From positions 8,568,272 through 8,632,271 of the forward strand of contig CM034394.1 in NCBI GenBank assembly GCA_019925095.2: a DNA stretch of 64,000 nt. The letters are read 5' to 3'. The notes below the pieces were generated by a model. It ran no database searches, was not told the origin of the DNA, and saw nothing but the letters and a program-made list of their open reading frames with translations. This DNA is from Dendrolimus kikuchii. Its lineage: Eukaryota; Arthropoda; Insecta; Lepidoptera; Lasiocampidae. A program made the translations under genes and the position numbers. Position 1 is the first letter of the stretch. Every line of letters begins with the position of its first letter. Shown here piece by piece: positions 1 to 15,300 of this stretch.

Positions 1-370
1 AGCCAATGTGTAGCTAAATTCCTATTTTTAATTACCTGGACTAAAATGACAGCTGCAATCGAACTTTTTTTTTTATATATATATTGCAAGCTTGGAGCAT
101 CGTGTTGTAGTATTGCTCATTCATAAGTGAGTTGTTGATTCATCCTATAGAATAGATTCGAAGCTACTGAATTTCAGTGATGTGTTGTTGGATCCTATAT
201 GTGAGACGAGTTAAATCTTAATGAATTTCTATGGGATTCAACGCAGGGTTGATGAGCTGGCACTTTTCTGTGCATAGAGATACTGCCTTTCGGAATTATA
301 ACTTGTTTAATACTGTCCACTTTATCTGATGCCAATAAAACTAGTTATTTGAATATTGAACCTTACATAC
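1..370. other. eIF5B intron, incomplete at left edge
   Basis: This follows the donor after eIF5B exon 14 (exon end 371, GTATGT on the minus strand). I searched it by eye for the next conserved eIF5B block and found none. It is AT-rich with no other coding signal. Confidence 0.7.
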
Positions 371-3300
371 CTTTACATCGAATGCCAATATGGTCGCGTA
401 TTGTGAATCATGCTCTAACATGGCGGACGCCTTCATCACGTCACGCTTCACCACCGGACCTATTCTGATCGCAGAGTACTGTCAACAAAGATATAAGGAA
501 TAAATAGTAAAGTAAAGCCTGTTATTAGTGAAGGAAATTACAGATGCTTGAATTTATTTCATTGTGTCACTGCTATTTAACCGGTGAAAAATCACCACCC
601 GATATTTTAGAAGTGAGGATAAAATAACAGTACCCTGACGACTAGAACTGTAAGTAATTATTGGAACTGTGAAACAAAATAATACATTGCACTCTCAATG
701 TTAGGTAATTTACGGCGCTATAAATAACTCAAGCAAATGAATGCCTAACGTTTGAAAGAATAAGGTTCAATTTTTCTCAAAATACTTGGGTGTCATATAG
801 TGAAACATAGTTCTTAGTATATGGGGTATTTTCACTGAAACTTTTTTTAGTTTCTTAGCCATATAGCAAAACTAGTAAACGTTAGACGCCAATGGAGAAA
901 AATTAGCTGTTCGTGGATCAATAGTTATACCACATATATAGGGCGTTCCATTAGTAACTCACAACGCCCAAAATGCTCCGTTAGCCGTTCCACAAGGCGA
1001 CCGCGGTCGTTGTGGTTGTGGCGAATACGCTCACAACGACCCACGTTAAGAGGTGGGTCGAATAACCGTTCCACTTGGGTTTACGATTGTCATGCTGGCA
1101 AGCAAGTGGAACGGGAAAAATCACGGTTGTGAACGTGGTCGTTGTGAGTCCCTAATGGAATATAGCTATAGTATACTATACTTACTGCTACATATGACAG
1201 ATATAAGTACAAGTAGTAATTTTGTATGTTAAATAGTATTGACTGTAAACTGTAATTAAAATCCACCAATCTGGATTGCTTTGTTACGGAAATACTCGTA
1301 TTTAAGCCTATATTTATTCAAGTAATATGGCAGACTACTCACAGGAATTTTGCTGGCTTTTAAGAATTCAAGCAGCGCTTCGAGTGAGCCCAGAGTGGAG
1401 GCCTGCACGTACACGCCGCGCTCAGAGAGCTTAATGGACGACAAAGCCGATTTCAATTCGCGGGCGACTTCTTCCCTGTGAAAGAAATTACGACATAATT
1501 ATATTTTGTAATCTCTTTATTCTCCCTCGCAAACATAAAGATAGCCAATTACAGTATTAAAAAAACAAACGTGTGCGTTTCAGGACGCCGAACAGAAGTG
1601 ATAACTTATACTAATCTAAGTTGAACTAATTAAAATTGAAATTGCTTAACTTGAGAAAAGCTTAGGTTATTACTTAAATGTTATGTATATTAATATGATA
1701 ATGTAAGGAAAGGTTATTTATTAATGAAATCTTTTATTGATTATAAAATATATTTTATTCTTAGTTACAATTCTTGAATATGTACATTAGAATTTTGTGT
1801 ATGTACATTATTAGTATCATTATTTAATCTAATTACCGAAATACGGCTAGCGCTGTGTGTGGGTTAGAGTGAGAGGAGGAGCCTGCCTACCGCTGCCGTA
1901 TGCGTGAGAGAAAGGGATGCCAGACTGGCGCCGTAACGCGTTACGTAACGAAGCGGTTTACCCTCCCATAAGAAGTTATCACTACAAAATATGTGTCTCA
2001 CAGCTCCGACGCACGACTGGAGTTGATTCCTTAAGTACGATTATGTTTGAATATGCAATACTGCGGCAGAATAAGATCGGTTACAAGACCCACTAATTTT
2101 AAAAGAATAGCATGCCTACGGGGTGCTAGTGCCACCCCGACGAGGCTAATCCCACATATCTGCTGCGATATTCCTCTCGCGTGGCAAATGGTCCTTGTCA
2201 CGTACATGGAATAATTTATTACTATATAAGTAATAAATAAATAATCGGCAGACAAACACACATATTGTATATCCCCAAATTAAGCAAGTTACGCTTGTGT
2301 TATGGGTAATAAATACACAACGTACTATTCTGGGGTCGATCCCAGACACCCAGACCATAGTAAATAACGGAGAAAATACGTTTCCGAAACTTACTATACC
2401 AGGAATCGAACCCGGAGCCTCTGCGTTGCAGTGAGGTAGGCCGGCAAAGGCTTAGCCCGCTCAACCAGAGGCAGTCCATAATTAGCAAGGTTATAACCAG
2501 TAGCCCATGTACGTGCCGAAATCTGTCAATACAGAAAACAGACAACCTTCGAAGATGCATCTACGAACATGTTTAGGGTTTTACATATTTTCACACAGCA
2601 GTCAAGAATTCTGTATGTCTTAAGTTTAATGTTTAATTAATTAAGTAATAATTACATAGAGAGTATATCGCGTCGTATTATTTTGTACTAGTCTCCAGCG
2701 GTTGAACCTAACTCACTTAGTGATGGAGCTCTGGAGCTCTCGCTAGTGGTGCGTCACCCTATCCAACGGGGTATCCATCATCGACGCACCACACAACATA
2801 ATAAACCCCCATAGTCCTCAATCAAATTTCCCCTAATAAAAAAGAAGGAAACGATCTCTTGAAACGATGAAACCGGGCTTAGTATTGGGATGTTTATTGG
2901 CATGATATTATTACTATACTATATACTTACTTTAGTACATCAACTTCATCAGGTTTCTGAGCGACAAGCAAGTTGAGGCCAGCGATCGCCTTCTCCAATT
3001 CCTTTGCGGCTATCTTCACACCCTGTGCTCCCACCACTTCTTTGTGCTCAATATAAGCGTTCTGAATTAAGGAAAGTTCACAGGAATAAGAAATGATATA
3101 GTGGTCAGTGCATTCGCGTCGCAAACTCAAAAGGCGCGGGTTCGAATCTTGACCGGAAAGCATGCGCCACTTAGGGAGTTTTCTGACCCAATGTGCATAT
3201 TATTACGATTACTACATGCTAACGGTGAACAAAAAAACATCATGATGAAACCTGCACAGCGAGATAACCGATGTGTCAAACCTGCTAATCCGCCTTGAAT

Positions 3301-6300
3301 AAGCGTGTTGTGTAATTCCCCTATAAAAATGGAAGCTCGAGCCCAGCTATAGGACATTTATGGGCTGATTAGTACCCATTTAAATAATGTGAATTTTCTA
3401 CTAATGGCAAAGTAAAACAACGGTTAGTGAGATATTGTAACCCGACGCTGGACATGCAGGAATTTTTTTAACGGGATATTGTCACTAAAACTATTCTTCC
3501 ATAATAGAGGTTATTTTAAAGTAAATTTATACAAACCTTAACCCTCAACTCCTTCATCGGTTGTGGCATGAGTAAGGAACGTATTTGCGTCACAATCGGT
3601 CCATCTGTTCCGGCCAATATTATAGTATCACCCTCATGCAGGGTTCCATTAATTAGAATTGCATCAATCGTTGTACCTAGACCCGGTATTGCCTTCACCT
3701 GTAAGACATTAAATACTAAATTACTAAGGGAGTTTTGCTACGTAATTTTATTTTCAAATAAACATAATAATATCTGCAATCTCAATTGTCTTAAGCATTA
3801 ATCAATTAACACCAACATTTTCAGAAAAGCAAATAAAAATGAATTTGTCTTCTTATAATAGTTCTATTATTAGACATCTTTTCCTTGCCATCCCACTATT
3901 GCATCTTCTCTATCACAAGGTTGGCAATGCATAGACCTTCTTCCTTCTTTCCATTACGTGGGTTGCCTGGCTGTTTGTCACTTTCACAATGAAAGAAGAG
4001 AGTAAAATTAATTGTCTATGTATATTAGACATAGTGCTTGCTATTGTTATATAACAAAGTGCGATTTGCGCATATATAAATAGACATATAACATTGACAG
4101 TGTAGAGCATAATTAATGTTATCTGATAATGTAAAACAAAACTGTGAAAACGGTGACAAGGGAACAACAAAAATTGAAAATAAAATTATTATTATCATAT
4201 TTTTTTGTGATTCTTGTAGAGTTGTGTTTGACCACTATTTCACCTGAAATTGAGTGACCACACAGTCTAGGATGGAGCACGTTTTTAACTAGATGGTACT
4301 TATTCACTCAGACTCCTAGTCCAGACTCCAATAAATAATTTCACTCTTCGGCAGTACACACCAGAAGAAATAATAGGATTTTTTAAATTTTTCAAATAAA
4401 AATGATTACTTACCTCAAGGACGGTAGCAAGCAGCTGCTGTGAGAATATGAGTCGTTTGTGCAACGGTCCTTCGCATGCCTGCACAATCATCGCGAGCAA
4501 GTTGCCCATGCCTTCGCCGGTGACCGCCGAAGTTGGCACTAACGACACATAAGACCGAGGGTCTGGATTTTCGTAGAAGAGAGCAGCGTTCAAACCCTGT
4601 TTACAAATACCAAATTTTAATAACATGATGATGACATGAATAATGAGCGGCAGACAAAACACGTACAGCTCTCAGACGCCACTCATTTTATGTCAGAACA
4701 AATTTTCATATTATTGTTCTTTTTTCACATTTTTTTCTAAAAGTAATGTATATTTATTTTTTATTTCTTTTGTCATCTGCGGAAGTTTATGAATAGCTGT
4801 TTTTTAGTTATCTCTGTAACTTTAGTTTGTCAGCCCCCCAAATAAAATAAAATCTAATAAATATTTTCAAGGTAAGTATTTTATGTGAGTATTATGAGTA
4901 ACATAGATGGACGAAAACTCTGTGGCTAGTTTTAGAGTCTTAAAAGTATTTGTAATAAAAATAGACAGAGGCTTATTGATACGTTTTTTTTTAAATTAAC
5001 ATATATACAGAAAACATAGAATATGAAATTGAATGAATAAAAGTCATAGTTCTTGGGATCGAGGAGAGAAATGAGTTTCAACATAATAATGGGATAAAAA
5101 ATGTTTGTTATTCACATTAATCTTAATTTTAGATGCTTAGTTATGATTTCATGAAATTACGTGCACTCAAGTGACTAGCACAATTTAATGTTTTATTAAT
5201 TTACAGAAAATAATCAACCCTTTCCTATTGTTGGATGTTTATTTACAGAAATTAATTCTAATGGTGGCCAATTATTCATAGAGAGTTAGAGTAAGTTTGA
5301 ATACCTCACTATGGTTCTTAATGAAGTGTTCAAACTAACTCTAACTCTATCAATAAGACCATAAAACAATATTTTGTTTATAATCTACCCTTTCCCTTAG
5401 TTTGATGAGAAACTGAATAAAAGAGCTTATGTAACACAATCTTGAACAAGTGTTGTAGTAATTAATCCTTAGACTTGAAATTTTTTCGCTTTATCTTGCT
5501 AGTTTCTGATTTGACCACAGAGGGTTGAAAAATTCATCCTGCATGTTTAGATTACTATAATTAGGCAGTAGAATGAGGCGGACAGGGCACACAGTGCGGT
5601 CAAATAAAAAAGTGGACCTAACACGGACAGAAAAAGGAGAAAGGGGTGACCAGAGAAAAGATTGGATTAGATTGTTTGGAGGTGTTTAGCGAGAAATCAC
5701 ATTAAATGACATATTCTGGAGGATGCATAGGCCAAGGACCTTTTTTTTTTAAGGCGGGGGAAATGCTATTTACGCACAATACTGGGTCCTTTGTAAGGGA
5801 TTAGACCATAGTAAATCAAGAAGGCTTTCCCCTTTGACAAGGGGCAATCCGAACAATAATCAAGCCAGCTTGTGTGGAGACTCAGAGAATTTGCACGGGC
5901 AACAACCCCTACCCACTAAAACCACCCTCCTCCCATGTGCCCCGCGCTTTTTATGTAGGAAAGGCTGAGACTTAGAACGTAGTTACGCCCAGTCCGATCC
6001 AGCGCAAAAAGTGCCTGAATGTGCCCCGGGAATCAGAACACATTCACTTCGTCAGCGGGGGTGATGAATCCTTTGCTCCCTTGATACCTAAAGGCCCCCC
6101 GAAGCGGTATTATTCAGGGTGGGAAGACATGCGCATACCTGCGTCTCCGGATGCCAGCCAACCGCCGGCGTCCGCGCAATAATACTCCTCTCCCTATCTC
6201 GTTCGGCGGCCTCTTTGAGAGACATTACCGTCTCACAAAAAGTAACCGCAGCTCCCCAGGTATCGCTGCTATCCAGCATGGCTTTCACCAGACTGCAGAG

Positions 6301-9300
6301 CGAGTCGATCGCTCCTACATGTGTCTCAAGTTCGAAACGCTGCGGCGCCCTTGCCGCGCATTCGACTAGCGTGTGAAACGCCGTGTCGGGTGCGCCGCAC
6401 TGGCGGCATTCCGGGGAAGGCAAGCAGCCCACAATGCGACACAGATACTTATCGAAACACCCGTGTCCGGTAAGTATCTGTGTCATCCTGAAGGTCAGGG
6501 TTCCGCTTTCGCGGGTGACCCATTCCATCAGCTGCAGCCTGATTGCCTCCACCGTGTTGCCGCCGGCAGATATGGACCAAGGACCTGACATAACAGCTGC
6601 CAATGTGTTAAAACATGATAAAAAGAAAAAATGTCAACAGAAATAAAGTCTCCTTTTATTTTAGTTTTCTTAAAATTAAATAAATCAATATTTTGATTTA
6701 TCAAAATAATATTCAAACAGCAAATGCAACTTAAATTTCAAGTATTTACTTTTATCCTAAGAAATGTTTACCTGTTCATTTAATTGCAACATCACATCCT
6801 TGGTCCTCTTTTCGAACTCCAGTTGTGTGTTGGCCTGTTGCAATTTCAATATGTCCCGGACATCCTTTCTTTGAGCACTTTGCCAGTCATACAAACGATC
6901 AATCTTATTCAATGCCACTATGAATGGAGTTTTCTTCTGTTTCAATAGGTTTATCGACTCTATTGTCTGTTGTTCTAGACCATGCATTATGTCTATTACC
7001 TGCAATAAAAATTTGGATTAGGGAAAATCTTAACTAAATAAAATAAAACAAGGTGAAAGAAGATCAAATTGAATTACTTATTGACGCCTAATAGCTGTAT
7101 TATAAACTAGGCTGCTAAAGGGATACTAAAATAGACTCCCCCAATATGGTATATGGGAAGTTGAAATTTTTTTGGGTACTACTGTTTCAACAAAATTTTA
7201 CATACATGATATTTTTTAAATATTAAAATGCTTATTGAAAAGTTTTAGTGGTGTTATTCTATTATATGCAAAATGTGAGTGAAGAGTTAATTGTCATATA
7301 TTCTAGATAACAGAAGAAGTGTGGGATTTAGTTCTTTTTTATAGTTAATAATAATAAATTGTTTATTAATAGTCCATGAGAGTATAATAAAGTACATTTT
7401 ATATATAATTTGCTGGCCTCCGTGGTTGAGCGGGCTAAGCCTTTACCGGCCTACCTAAGTGCAAAGCGGAGGCTCCGGGTTCGATTCCTGGAATAGTAAA
7501 TTTCGGAAACGTATTTTCTCCATTATTTACTATGGTCTGGGTGTCTGGGATCGGCCCCAGAGTAGTACGTTGTATATTACCCATAACACAAGCGTAACTT
7601 GCTTAATTTGGATATACAACATGTGTGTTTATCTGCCGATTATTATTATTATTTATTATAATTTACTTACAAGAATAGCGATGTCACATAGAGAAGAACC
7701 TCTATTCCTAAGATTGCTGAATGACTCGTGACCAGGTGTATCAATGATTAACAGACCCGGTAATTTGAAGGCAATTTCATTCACCTGGAGATGTGAAATT
7801 ATAATTAATAAAAATATGATATTTCCTATAATTACAAGAAATACAAAATTAACCTTTTAAAGGAGCTTCTAAATTCAGGTGATGATAGGCTAATATTAGA
7901 TTTGTAATAGGTAACTGGGAAATATTTAATATTTTAATTAAATGCATTATGCATCATAAAGATACCAAACACAAAAAGAAATAAGCATGTGCAAATGACC
8001 TATTTAACGCAGTTAAAATGTTAAGTGTTCAAAGTTCACCACAGAACTCATTTAATTTTAATTTGTAGACCCTTTACCCTGATTGGTATTCACGGTAAAT
8101 TCCAATTTACAGCATTTAATTGTTCGTTATATATAAATATCATAATTTCTTATATTTTGAATACAATTTCCTGCGGCCAGGCGGCCTGTCGTAAGAGGCG
8201 AACAAACAACCCACAGCCAGGTGGTAGGGCATTTGCAGGACTGGATGGCTACCACCCTGGTCTAAAGCATGTCGACATAACAGCCTTGAGATGTGTTCCG
8301 GCATTAGTGACCAGGTTCCAGTCTCCCTTAAGAGAGCAGCAGCGCATTTGTAGCACCTTTGGTGTTGCAAATGTCCATAGGCGATGGTAACCGCTTTCCA
8401 TCAAGTGGGCCGTCTGCCTGTCTGCTGAACTCCTGCAATAAAAAAAAAAAAGTCTTTATTTAGATATTTCTGAATTCCTTTGAAGAATGGAGAATTTATT
8501 ATAAAATCCTGTATTTTTCATCAGTGAACCAGGATGGAAAGCTCTAATTTTGTTTACTCATTGAGTTAAATTAATAGTTAGCAAATCAGCACTGACATAT
8601 ATTATTTAAGGAGAAATAGAAAGAAAATCACTCACCCCCTTAACATGTTTGGTCTGCTCCCTTATATTCTCAATAGGAACGTTGGTTGCGCCGATCTGTT
8701 GTGTGATGCCACCAGCCTCTCCATCTTGGACGTTGGTGCGCCGCAATTTGTCCAATATCTTCGTTTTGCCCGTGTCTACGTGGCCCAATACGCAAACAAC
8801 CGCCGCACGAAGAGGGTTATTTGCTTTATTAATTTCATTATCTTCGCGACGTTTCTGTAAATAACGTGTTTCATATACCGAAAAAAAATCTAGATGTTAC
8901 AATTATCATGTTCTGATATTGAAGGAAATCTTCATACACAACACATAAGATCAAGATATTCCAGAAAAGCTTCGAACATATACTTTTGTAAGTATGCATG
9001 TACACATGTGTTTTATTATTATAAAAAATTATAATTAAAAAGTTCAGTCCTGGCGCATTTTTTGCGACACCTACGTCACCGGCAGTGTAGGTAAGAATTT
9101 CCTTGAAATTAGTTTACTTAGCTTGCTATATGTGATAAGGCTATCTATTGTTTTACTTTTTTTTTATTTTTTTTATTGCTGGAGTACAGCAGACATGCAG
9201 ACGGCCCACCTGATGGAAAGCGGTTACCGTCGCCTATGGATGTCTGCAACACCAGAGGTGTCACTAACGCACTGCCGGCATCGAAGAAATTTTATAACAC

Positions 9301-12300
9301 CCTTTTTAAAAAAACCCATGTTGTAGCGCTGTGGGAAAACCACGGTTGGGAGCTCATTCCAAATCCCTACGATGTGCAAGAGAAACGTTCCACAGAACCG
9401 TTGCGTACAAGAGCGAAGCGAAGGGTCAAGGAAGTGGGGGTGAACGCCCAGCCCATGGCGGTGCGGTGCGGTGGTAAAAAGAAGACGAAGGCACCATGCT
9501 GAACAGTTCCTCGGAACACTCTCCGTTATATAGTCGGTAGAATACGCAGAGAGACGTGTAGTCTCTCCGAAGGCCAAGCATATCTAAACCGCCTGTGAGT
9601 ATGGGATCGTCGACAATGCGAACAGCTCGACGTTGAATACTGTCCAGGGGTTTTAGCTGGTAAGCGGGTGTCCCGGCCCACAAGTGCGAGCAGTACTTCA
9701 TATGCGGCCTCACCTGGGCTTTGTAAAGCACAAGGCGTTGCCGCAGAGTGAAATACTGCTTGGACCGGTTTAGCACTGCTAGCTTCTTGGAGGCAAGTTT
9801 TGCCTTGCCTTCAAGGTGGCCCCTGAACTGTACATCGTTTGCAATGTCGACACCAAGGATCCCAATACTCTTCGAGGTGGTAAGGGGTGTTCTTTGGAAC
9901 TGAAGCGCATGTACGAATGGGGTTTTTTTGGGTGAGAATACGCAGACCTGTCTTTGTGGAATTGAATTGGACAAGGTTTTGTCTTCCCCATTCAGCGACT
10001 CTCTCTAAGGGTCAGGTACACCAGAAGATCCCCAGTGGAGCGACCATGGCGGAAGCCATATTGCCGGTCATTTAAGAGCTGGGAATCTTGAAGGTACCCC
10101 AAGAGCTGCATGTTGATAATTCGCTCCATCACCTTTGAAAGCAAAGAGGTTATTGCTATAGGCCTATAATTCGACGGATCCATTCGGTCGCCCTTTTTGG
10201 GGATGGGGTGAACATAGGCAATCTTCCACGAAGTGGGGCCACAACCACTGCGGTAGGAGAGAGTAAACAGTCGGGCAAGGACTGGAGACTAAGAAAGTAA
10301 TAAGTATTACAAATATAAAATTTGATAATTGTTTTTTATGTGAGCAATAAAATCTTATTTACAGTTAGTTACAGTTCTAGTGTTGTAGTGATTGTAGATA
10401 CGACAGACTTACCTCTAATCTTTTTAGAATAACTTCTCTTTTCTTCTGTGCATCTGTCATTTGTTCATCATCAGAATCTTCCTCTGAACTTGATTCCTCA
10501 TCAGAACTATCAGTTTCCTCTTCAGAGCTCTCTTCCTCCTCTACTTTCTACAGTATAAGTGAATAATAACATTAATCCGATATTAGCCAGAATGTGAATT
10601 TTTTAATAATTTTGCTGAATGTTTTCATACTTTTAGAATTAAAATTTCATACTAGATATTTTTACTAGTGACCAAGAAGGCAAAGAGTTGAATAGAATTT
10701 GTTGATGTCTCAGGAAGTCACATAGATATTTAAATTAATAACATTTTAAACATAGATAAATAATTATATTTCAAGGAATATCTAAACAACAGATTTCATT
10801 ATGTTAATTTAAGATTCTTTTTACCCTTTATGTTTTGCCTTTGGGTTGTATCTGCACTGAGTAAAGTGAAAAGCTACAATATTATATTCATAGTAATTAC
10901 CCTTGCTTGCAGAATTCAGCACTTTTGATGTACTGTTGGCTAAAGTTTGCTTAGATTTTTACCTGTTGTGTGAATTTCTATTGTATACATAGTCTTGCCA
11001 TAAATATTGTAACAGATTTTTGTTTTCTATTGCTAATAACATTTATAAGTTTTACAGTGTGTGAGTTTAATACATAAATATAAAACAATTAAAAATATAA
11101 AAAGCTTATTCGAAGTCGTCACCATTGGCTGCAATACAGTCCTTTAAACATTGAGGCCAGTTATCAATAGAAGCATGCACCCTTTCCATGGGAAAATTCT
11201 TCACTACCAATTGTATGGATTGTTTTAAGCACCAAATTATCATGGCATTTAGAGCAAGCCGTACTCTCTAAAACTGACCATAAATCATAATCCAGCAGAT
11301 TAAGATCGGGACTAGACGACGGCCAGTCTTCAGCTCTGATGAAGTCCGAAACGTTAGTTTCCAACCAAGACTGCGTGAACCGAGCTTTATGACCCGGCGC
11401 CGAGTCTTGCCGGAAGGAGCATTCTTGGTTATTGAACATGGTGTTGTTAAGGGACCTAACTACCTTCTCAAGAATGGTATCTTGATATACTTGTGCTGAT
11501 GTTTTGATACCTTTTTCACAAAAATATGGCTCAATCACTCCTTCATAGCTAACACCCCACCAAACCATCACTGAAGACGGATAATGCCCACATTGCACTC
11601 TGTCGACTAATCGAGAAGCTTCTTTAGAGCTTTGAGGATAAATACGGTCATTTTGTTTGTTAAAAATGTTGCTCAATTGTAAAAAATTTCTCATCCATAA
11701 ACAAAATTTTTCTGTGACCTCCTTTTGGGTACCCCGCTTCAGTAGTTGTTTCGATTTTACCACCCTATTCTTTTTTAAATTATGAGTTATGAAATGACCT
11801 GTCCTAAGTCATCTTTTAAAATACGCGACATGGTGCTAGGTTATATCTTCATTTCCTGAGATAAAATCTTTTGCTTTCGGACAGGATTTCTTCGAATTCT
11901 TTCCCTTACTGCTTTGACCACCTTTTTCGTATGAACACTATGTGGACAGCCAGATCTTTTTCTGTCACAAACAGAGGAGGTCTCATTGTACCTATTAATA
12001 GCCCGGTACACCAACATTTGACTAATACCAAGCGTATGGAGGGTTTTAAAAATTACATTTGGCTCCATATCTACTTTGTGTAATGCAATCACCGCGATTT
12101 GGTTCTCTTTATAGCCCCACTCCATTTTAATATCGCAAATGTTGTACAATGTATTGGCGCCAAAATGAGAAAACACAATGAACAATCATATAAAAATGAC
12201 AGATTCCAAATTCAAATGTAATATTTTGTTTCTTTTTAATTGTTACAGTATTTATGGCCAGACTAAGTATTTAGATTGTAACCTTCATTTCTCTACTTAG

Positions 12301-15300
12301 TTCATAACAAATGTTTAGTTTTTTCTAGATGTTTGTCTTTACACAAAAACATATCTCACTAACCTTTTGTTTGTCTGGAGAAGCTCTTTTGTCTTCTTTA
12401 ACTGGAGTGACAGTTTCAGGTTTTGGAGGTGGTTCAGTCTCTTCTTCTGATGACTCAGCATCCCACGCATCTTTCACAGACTCTGTATCTGATTCCTTTT
12501 TATCATCTTGTTTTGGCTGTTCTTCCTAAAAAAATATACTGTAACTTCTATTATTTGGAATAGAAATAATACAATCTAAAGTTAATGTACAAGCAAGGCA
12601 GTATAGTAGCTTTTACATTAGTTTCTGATTTGAACCTTGCAAACACTTTATTTCATTTTGCAAAGTCTTTTATTAGTCAGGTCTAAATAGACTTAAATAT
12701 AGTACTAAGTTTCTATTAATTCATTGAGTTGTTCACTGAGTTGAACAATACAAGTCATCGCTCATTGGTAAATATATATTACATATATAATAGTGATTAA
12801 GAAAAGTAATAAATAAAAATTAATAGATTACCTTTTTATCTACCTCCAAATCAATTTTCTTTTCCTCAGATGGCGTTGAAGGCGCTTCTTGAGAAATTTG
12901 GCTTTTCAGCCTGCCTGGTTTCACCCTGGTCCCTGGCCTAGGTGGTTTCTTTTCAGCTGACCCTATTTCTACCCCTTGAGCCTTTAGAGATTCCAACAAA
13001 GCTTGAGCCCTGGCTTTTTCAGCCTTTTGTTTTGGTGTCAATAATTTGCCTTCAGCTTTTAGTCTTTCTTTTCTCTCCTTTTCTTTTTGCTTTTTTCGCT
13101 CCTTTCTTTCCTTTTCTAATCTAATAGCCTCCAACCTTTGCCTTTCTCTCTCTTCTTCTTGCCTTAATTTTTCTTCCTCTTCCTTTTTTAGTCTCTCTTC
13201 TTCCTCTTTAACTTTTTTCAAAGCCTCTTGCATGGCAGCAATGGTCTTCTTTGTTGGACCTTTTTTGCCTTTGTCCTCCTTATCCCCCTTTTCACCCTTT
13301 TTTTTCTTTTTACCTTCTACTGGTGTGTCACCTTCTGCCTCTTTGTCTTCTGATGGAGCTTTAACATCAGGTTCTTTAGTCTCTGGCTTAACTTCCACTT
13401 GTTCAGGTGCCTTAGCTTTTTCAGGAACATCTTTCTTCCCCTCCTCTTTCTTTTTCGCCTCTAATTTTTTCAACTTTTCTCTTTCTTTCTTTTCCTTTTT
13501 TTTTTGAGCGGCAGTTTTTATACTTATATTGTTTTCATTATCACTTCCTTCATTTTCACCTGTTTCTGTCTCTTTTACTGTGTCAGGCTTTATCTCATCT
13601 TTTTTGGCTTTTTTCTTCGTTTTTTTTTCTTCAGCTGTTTCTTCAGCTTTTTCATTCTCTGGTTCAACAACAGCTGTAGGAAGTTCTTTCTTTACACCAG
13701 CATATTCCATTTCTAATTCTGCAAGAACTTTCTCTATATCATCATCACTATCGTCCTTCTTTCTTTTTGCCTTCTTGCCTTTTTTACCAGGTAGCTCTTT
13801 TTTGTCTTGTGTAGACATATCCTTCTTTTTCTGTGGCTTTTGAAGTGGTTTTTCATCATCAGTTGAAGGTGGTGCTTCTGGTGGAGAGTCATCAGCATCA
13901 TCAATCTCTAGCAGTGAAAAAGCACTCTTTTTTTCATCTTTCTTATTATTTTTTTTCGGTTTTTGTTCTGGTTCATCATCTGATTCATCTATGTGAAAAA
14001 TTATTTCAAACTATATAGTATAATAAGTGTATTAAAATATAATTTGTTTACAATTTTTGTCATTATGGATACATGAAAGTGAAAATATTACAATGAAGAT
14101 AAGAAATGAAATTAATGTATTGTCATAACTTTGGATTATTTGTGAAAAATTATACTAAAAGTTGGTCAATATTGAGTACTAGCTTCTATCCGCAACTTCG
14201 TCTGCTTGGAATAGTAAAAAAAAAGTAAGTTAAAAAAACCGTCCCAATTTTAAAACATTCTTCATTGGTCTTAGCGTGATGATATATAGCCTAATTGTTT
14301 TTAATGTATAAATTGTTTTATTGTATGATGATACCAGCAATATCAATACTTAATTAGGTGCATAAGTTTTATAATAAGCTGTTTAAGTAATTAAAGTTTT
14401 TTAACTATCCCACAGGAAGTTTTTAATTTTTCGGGACTAAAATATCCTATATGTTGACCAGGGATATAAACTACTACCACACAAAATTTCATTTAAATCA
14501 GTCCAGTTGTTTCAGAGATTAGCCTGTACAAACAGACAGACAAAGAGACAGAAACAAAAAATTTGAAAAAGAATCTAATTTAGTTCTATTTCACTTCTAT
14601 CCTCCTGACTCGGTTTTTAGCCATTTTTTTTCATTGTACAGAAATCCAACCTCTACAGTTTTGTTATATGTATAGGTAAATAAAAGTAAAGTGGGTAAAA
14701 TTTAAAATGAGACTTAGTGATTAGATAGATATGAACTGTAGTTAAATAAACTAATTATTTTATATATCTATAAAGAAGTAAGATCAGAAAGCTGTATTAT
14801 TCACCTTCATCACTGACTGTGGCGTTCTTCTTTTGAGATTTATTTGTAATTGAAACATTTTTTATATTTTTTGTGACTTCTTTGACATCCTCATCTACTG
14901 ATTTCTTCTGCTTCACCTTTCCTTTTGGCTTTTCATCTTCACTTTCATCTGTTTCAACTGAGATCCTAAAATAAAAAAAATTACAAATGTAAATTTACAT
15001 AATATATACAGTAAATAAAATGTGTTCTCTTCTTTGTAACCCTAAACTAGGATTTATGAATTTTAGGAAGAATACTTCTTCCTTCTGTAACCCCCATGTC
15101 TAGGAGACATGTGCTTCTTGAGTTTTTTTTTCGTTAGTTTGTTTCATTACATTGCGCAAAGGTGACCAGTCTGTTTTAGTTTAAAGTCTGACCTAACCTA
15201 AGTCACTCATCACAACATTCAACTAAAGCCCACAAGACAAACAAGTGTGCCATGGCAGCTGTCAGTGAGTGTCATAACTGATTTGTAACCATTGTTGCAA

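Noticed and set aside
1256..1342. C-terminal extension of the eIF5B frame past exon 13
   Set aside because: The protein loses family similarity exactly at a GTGAGT donor, and the true continuation is the exon at 371-478.
3092..3165. Possible tRNA gene (A and B boxes)
   Set aside because: The cloverleaf arms do not close properly and the same head continues into a shared body in other copies; it is a SINE head. The same holds for 2473, 7410, 24215 and 36185.
13046..13843. Long Ser/Phe-rich plus-strand frames
   Set aside because: They are exact antisense shadows of the Lys/Glu-rich eIF5B exon 4; the composition explains the lack of stops.
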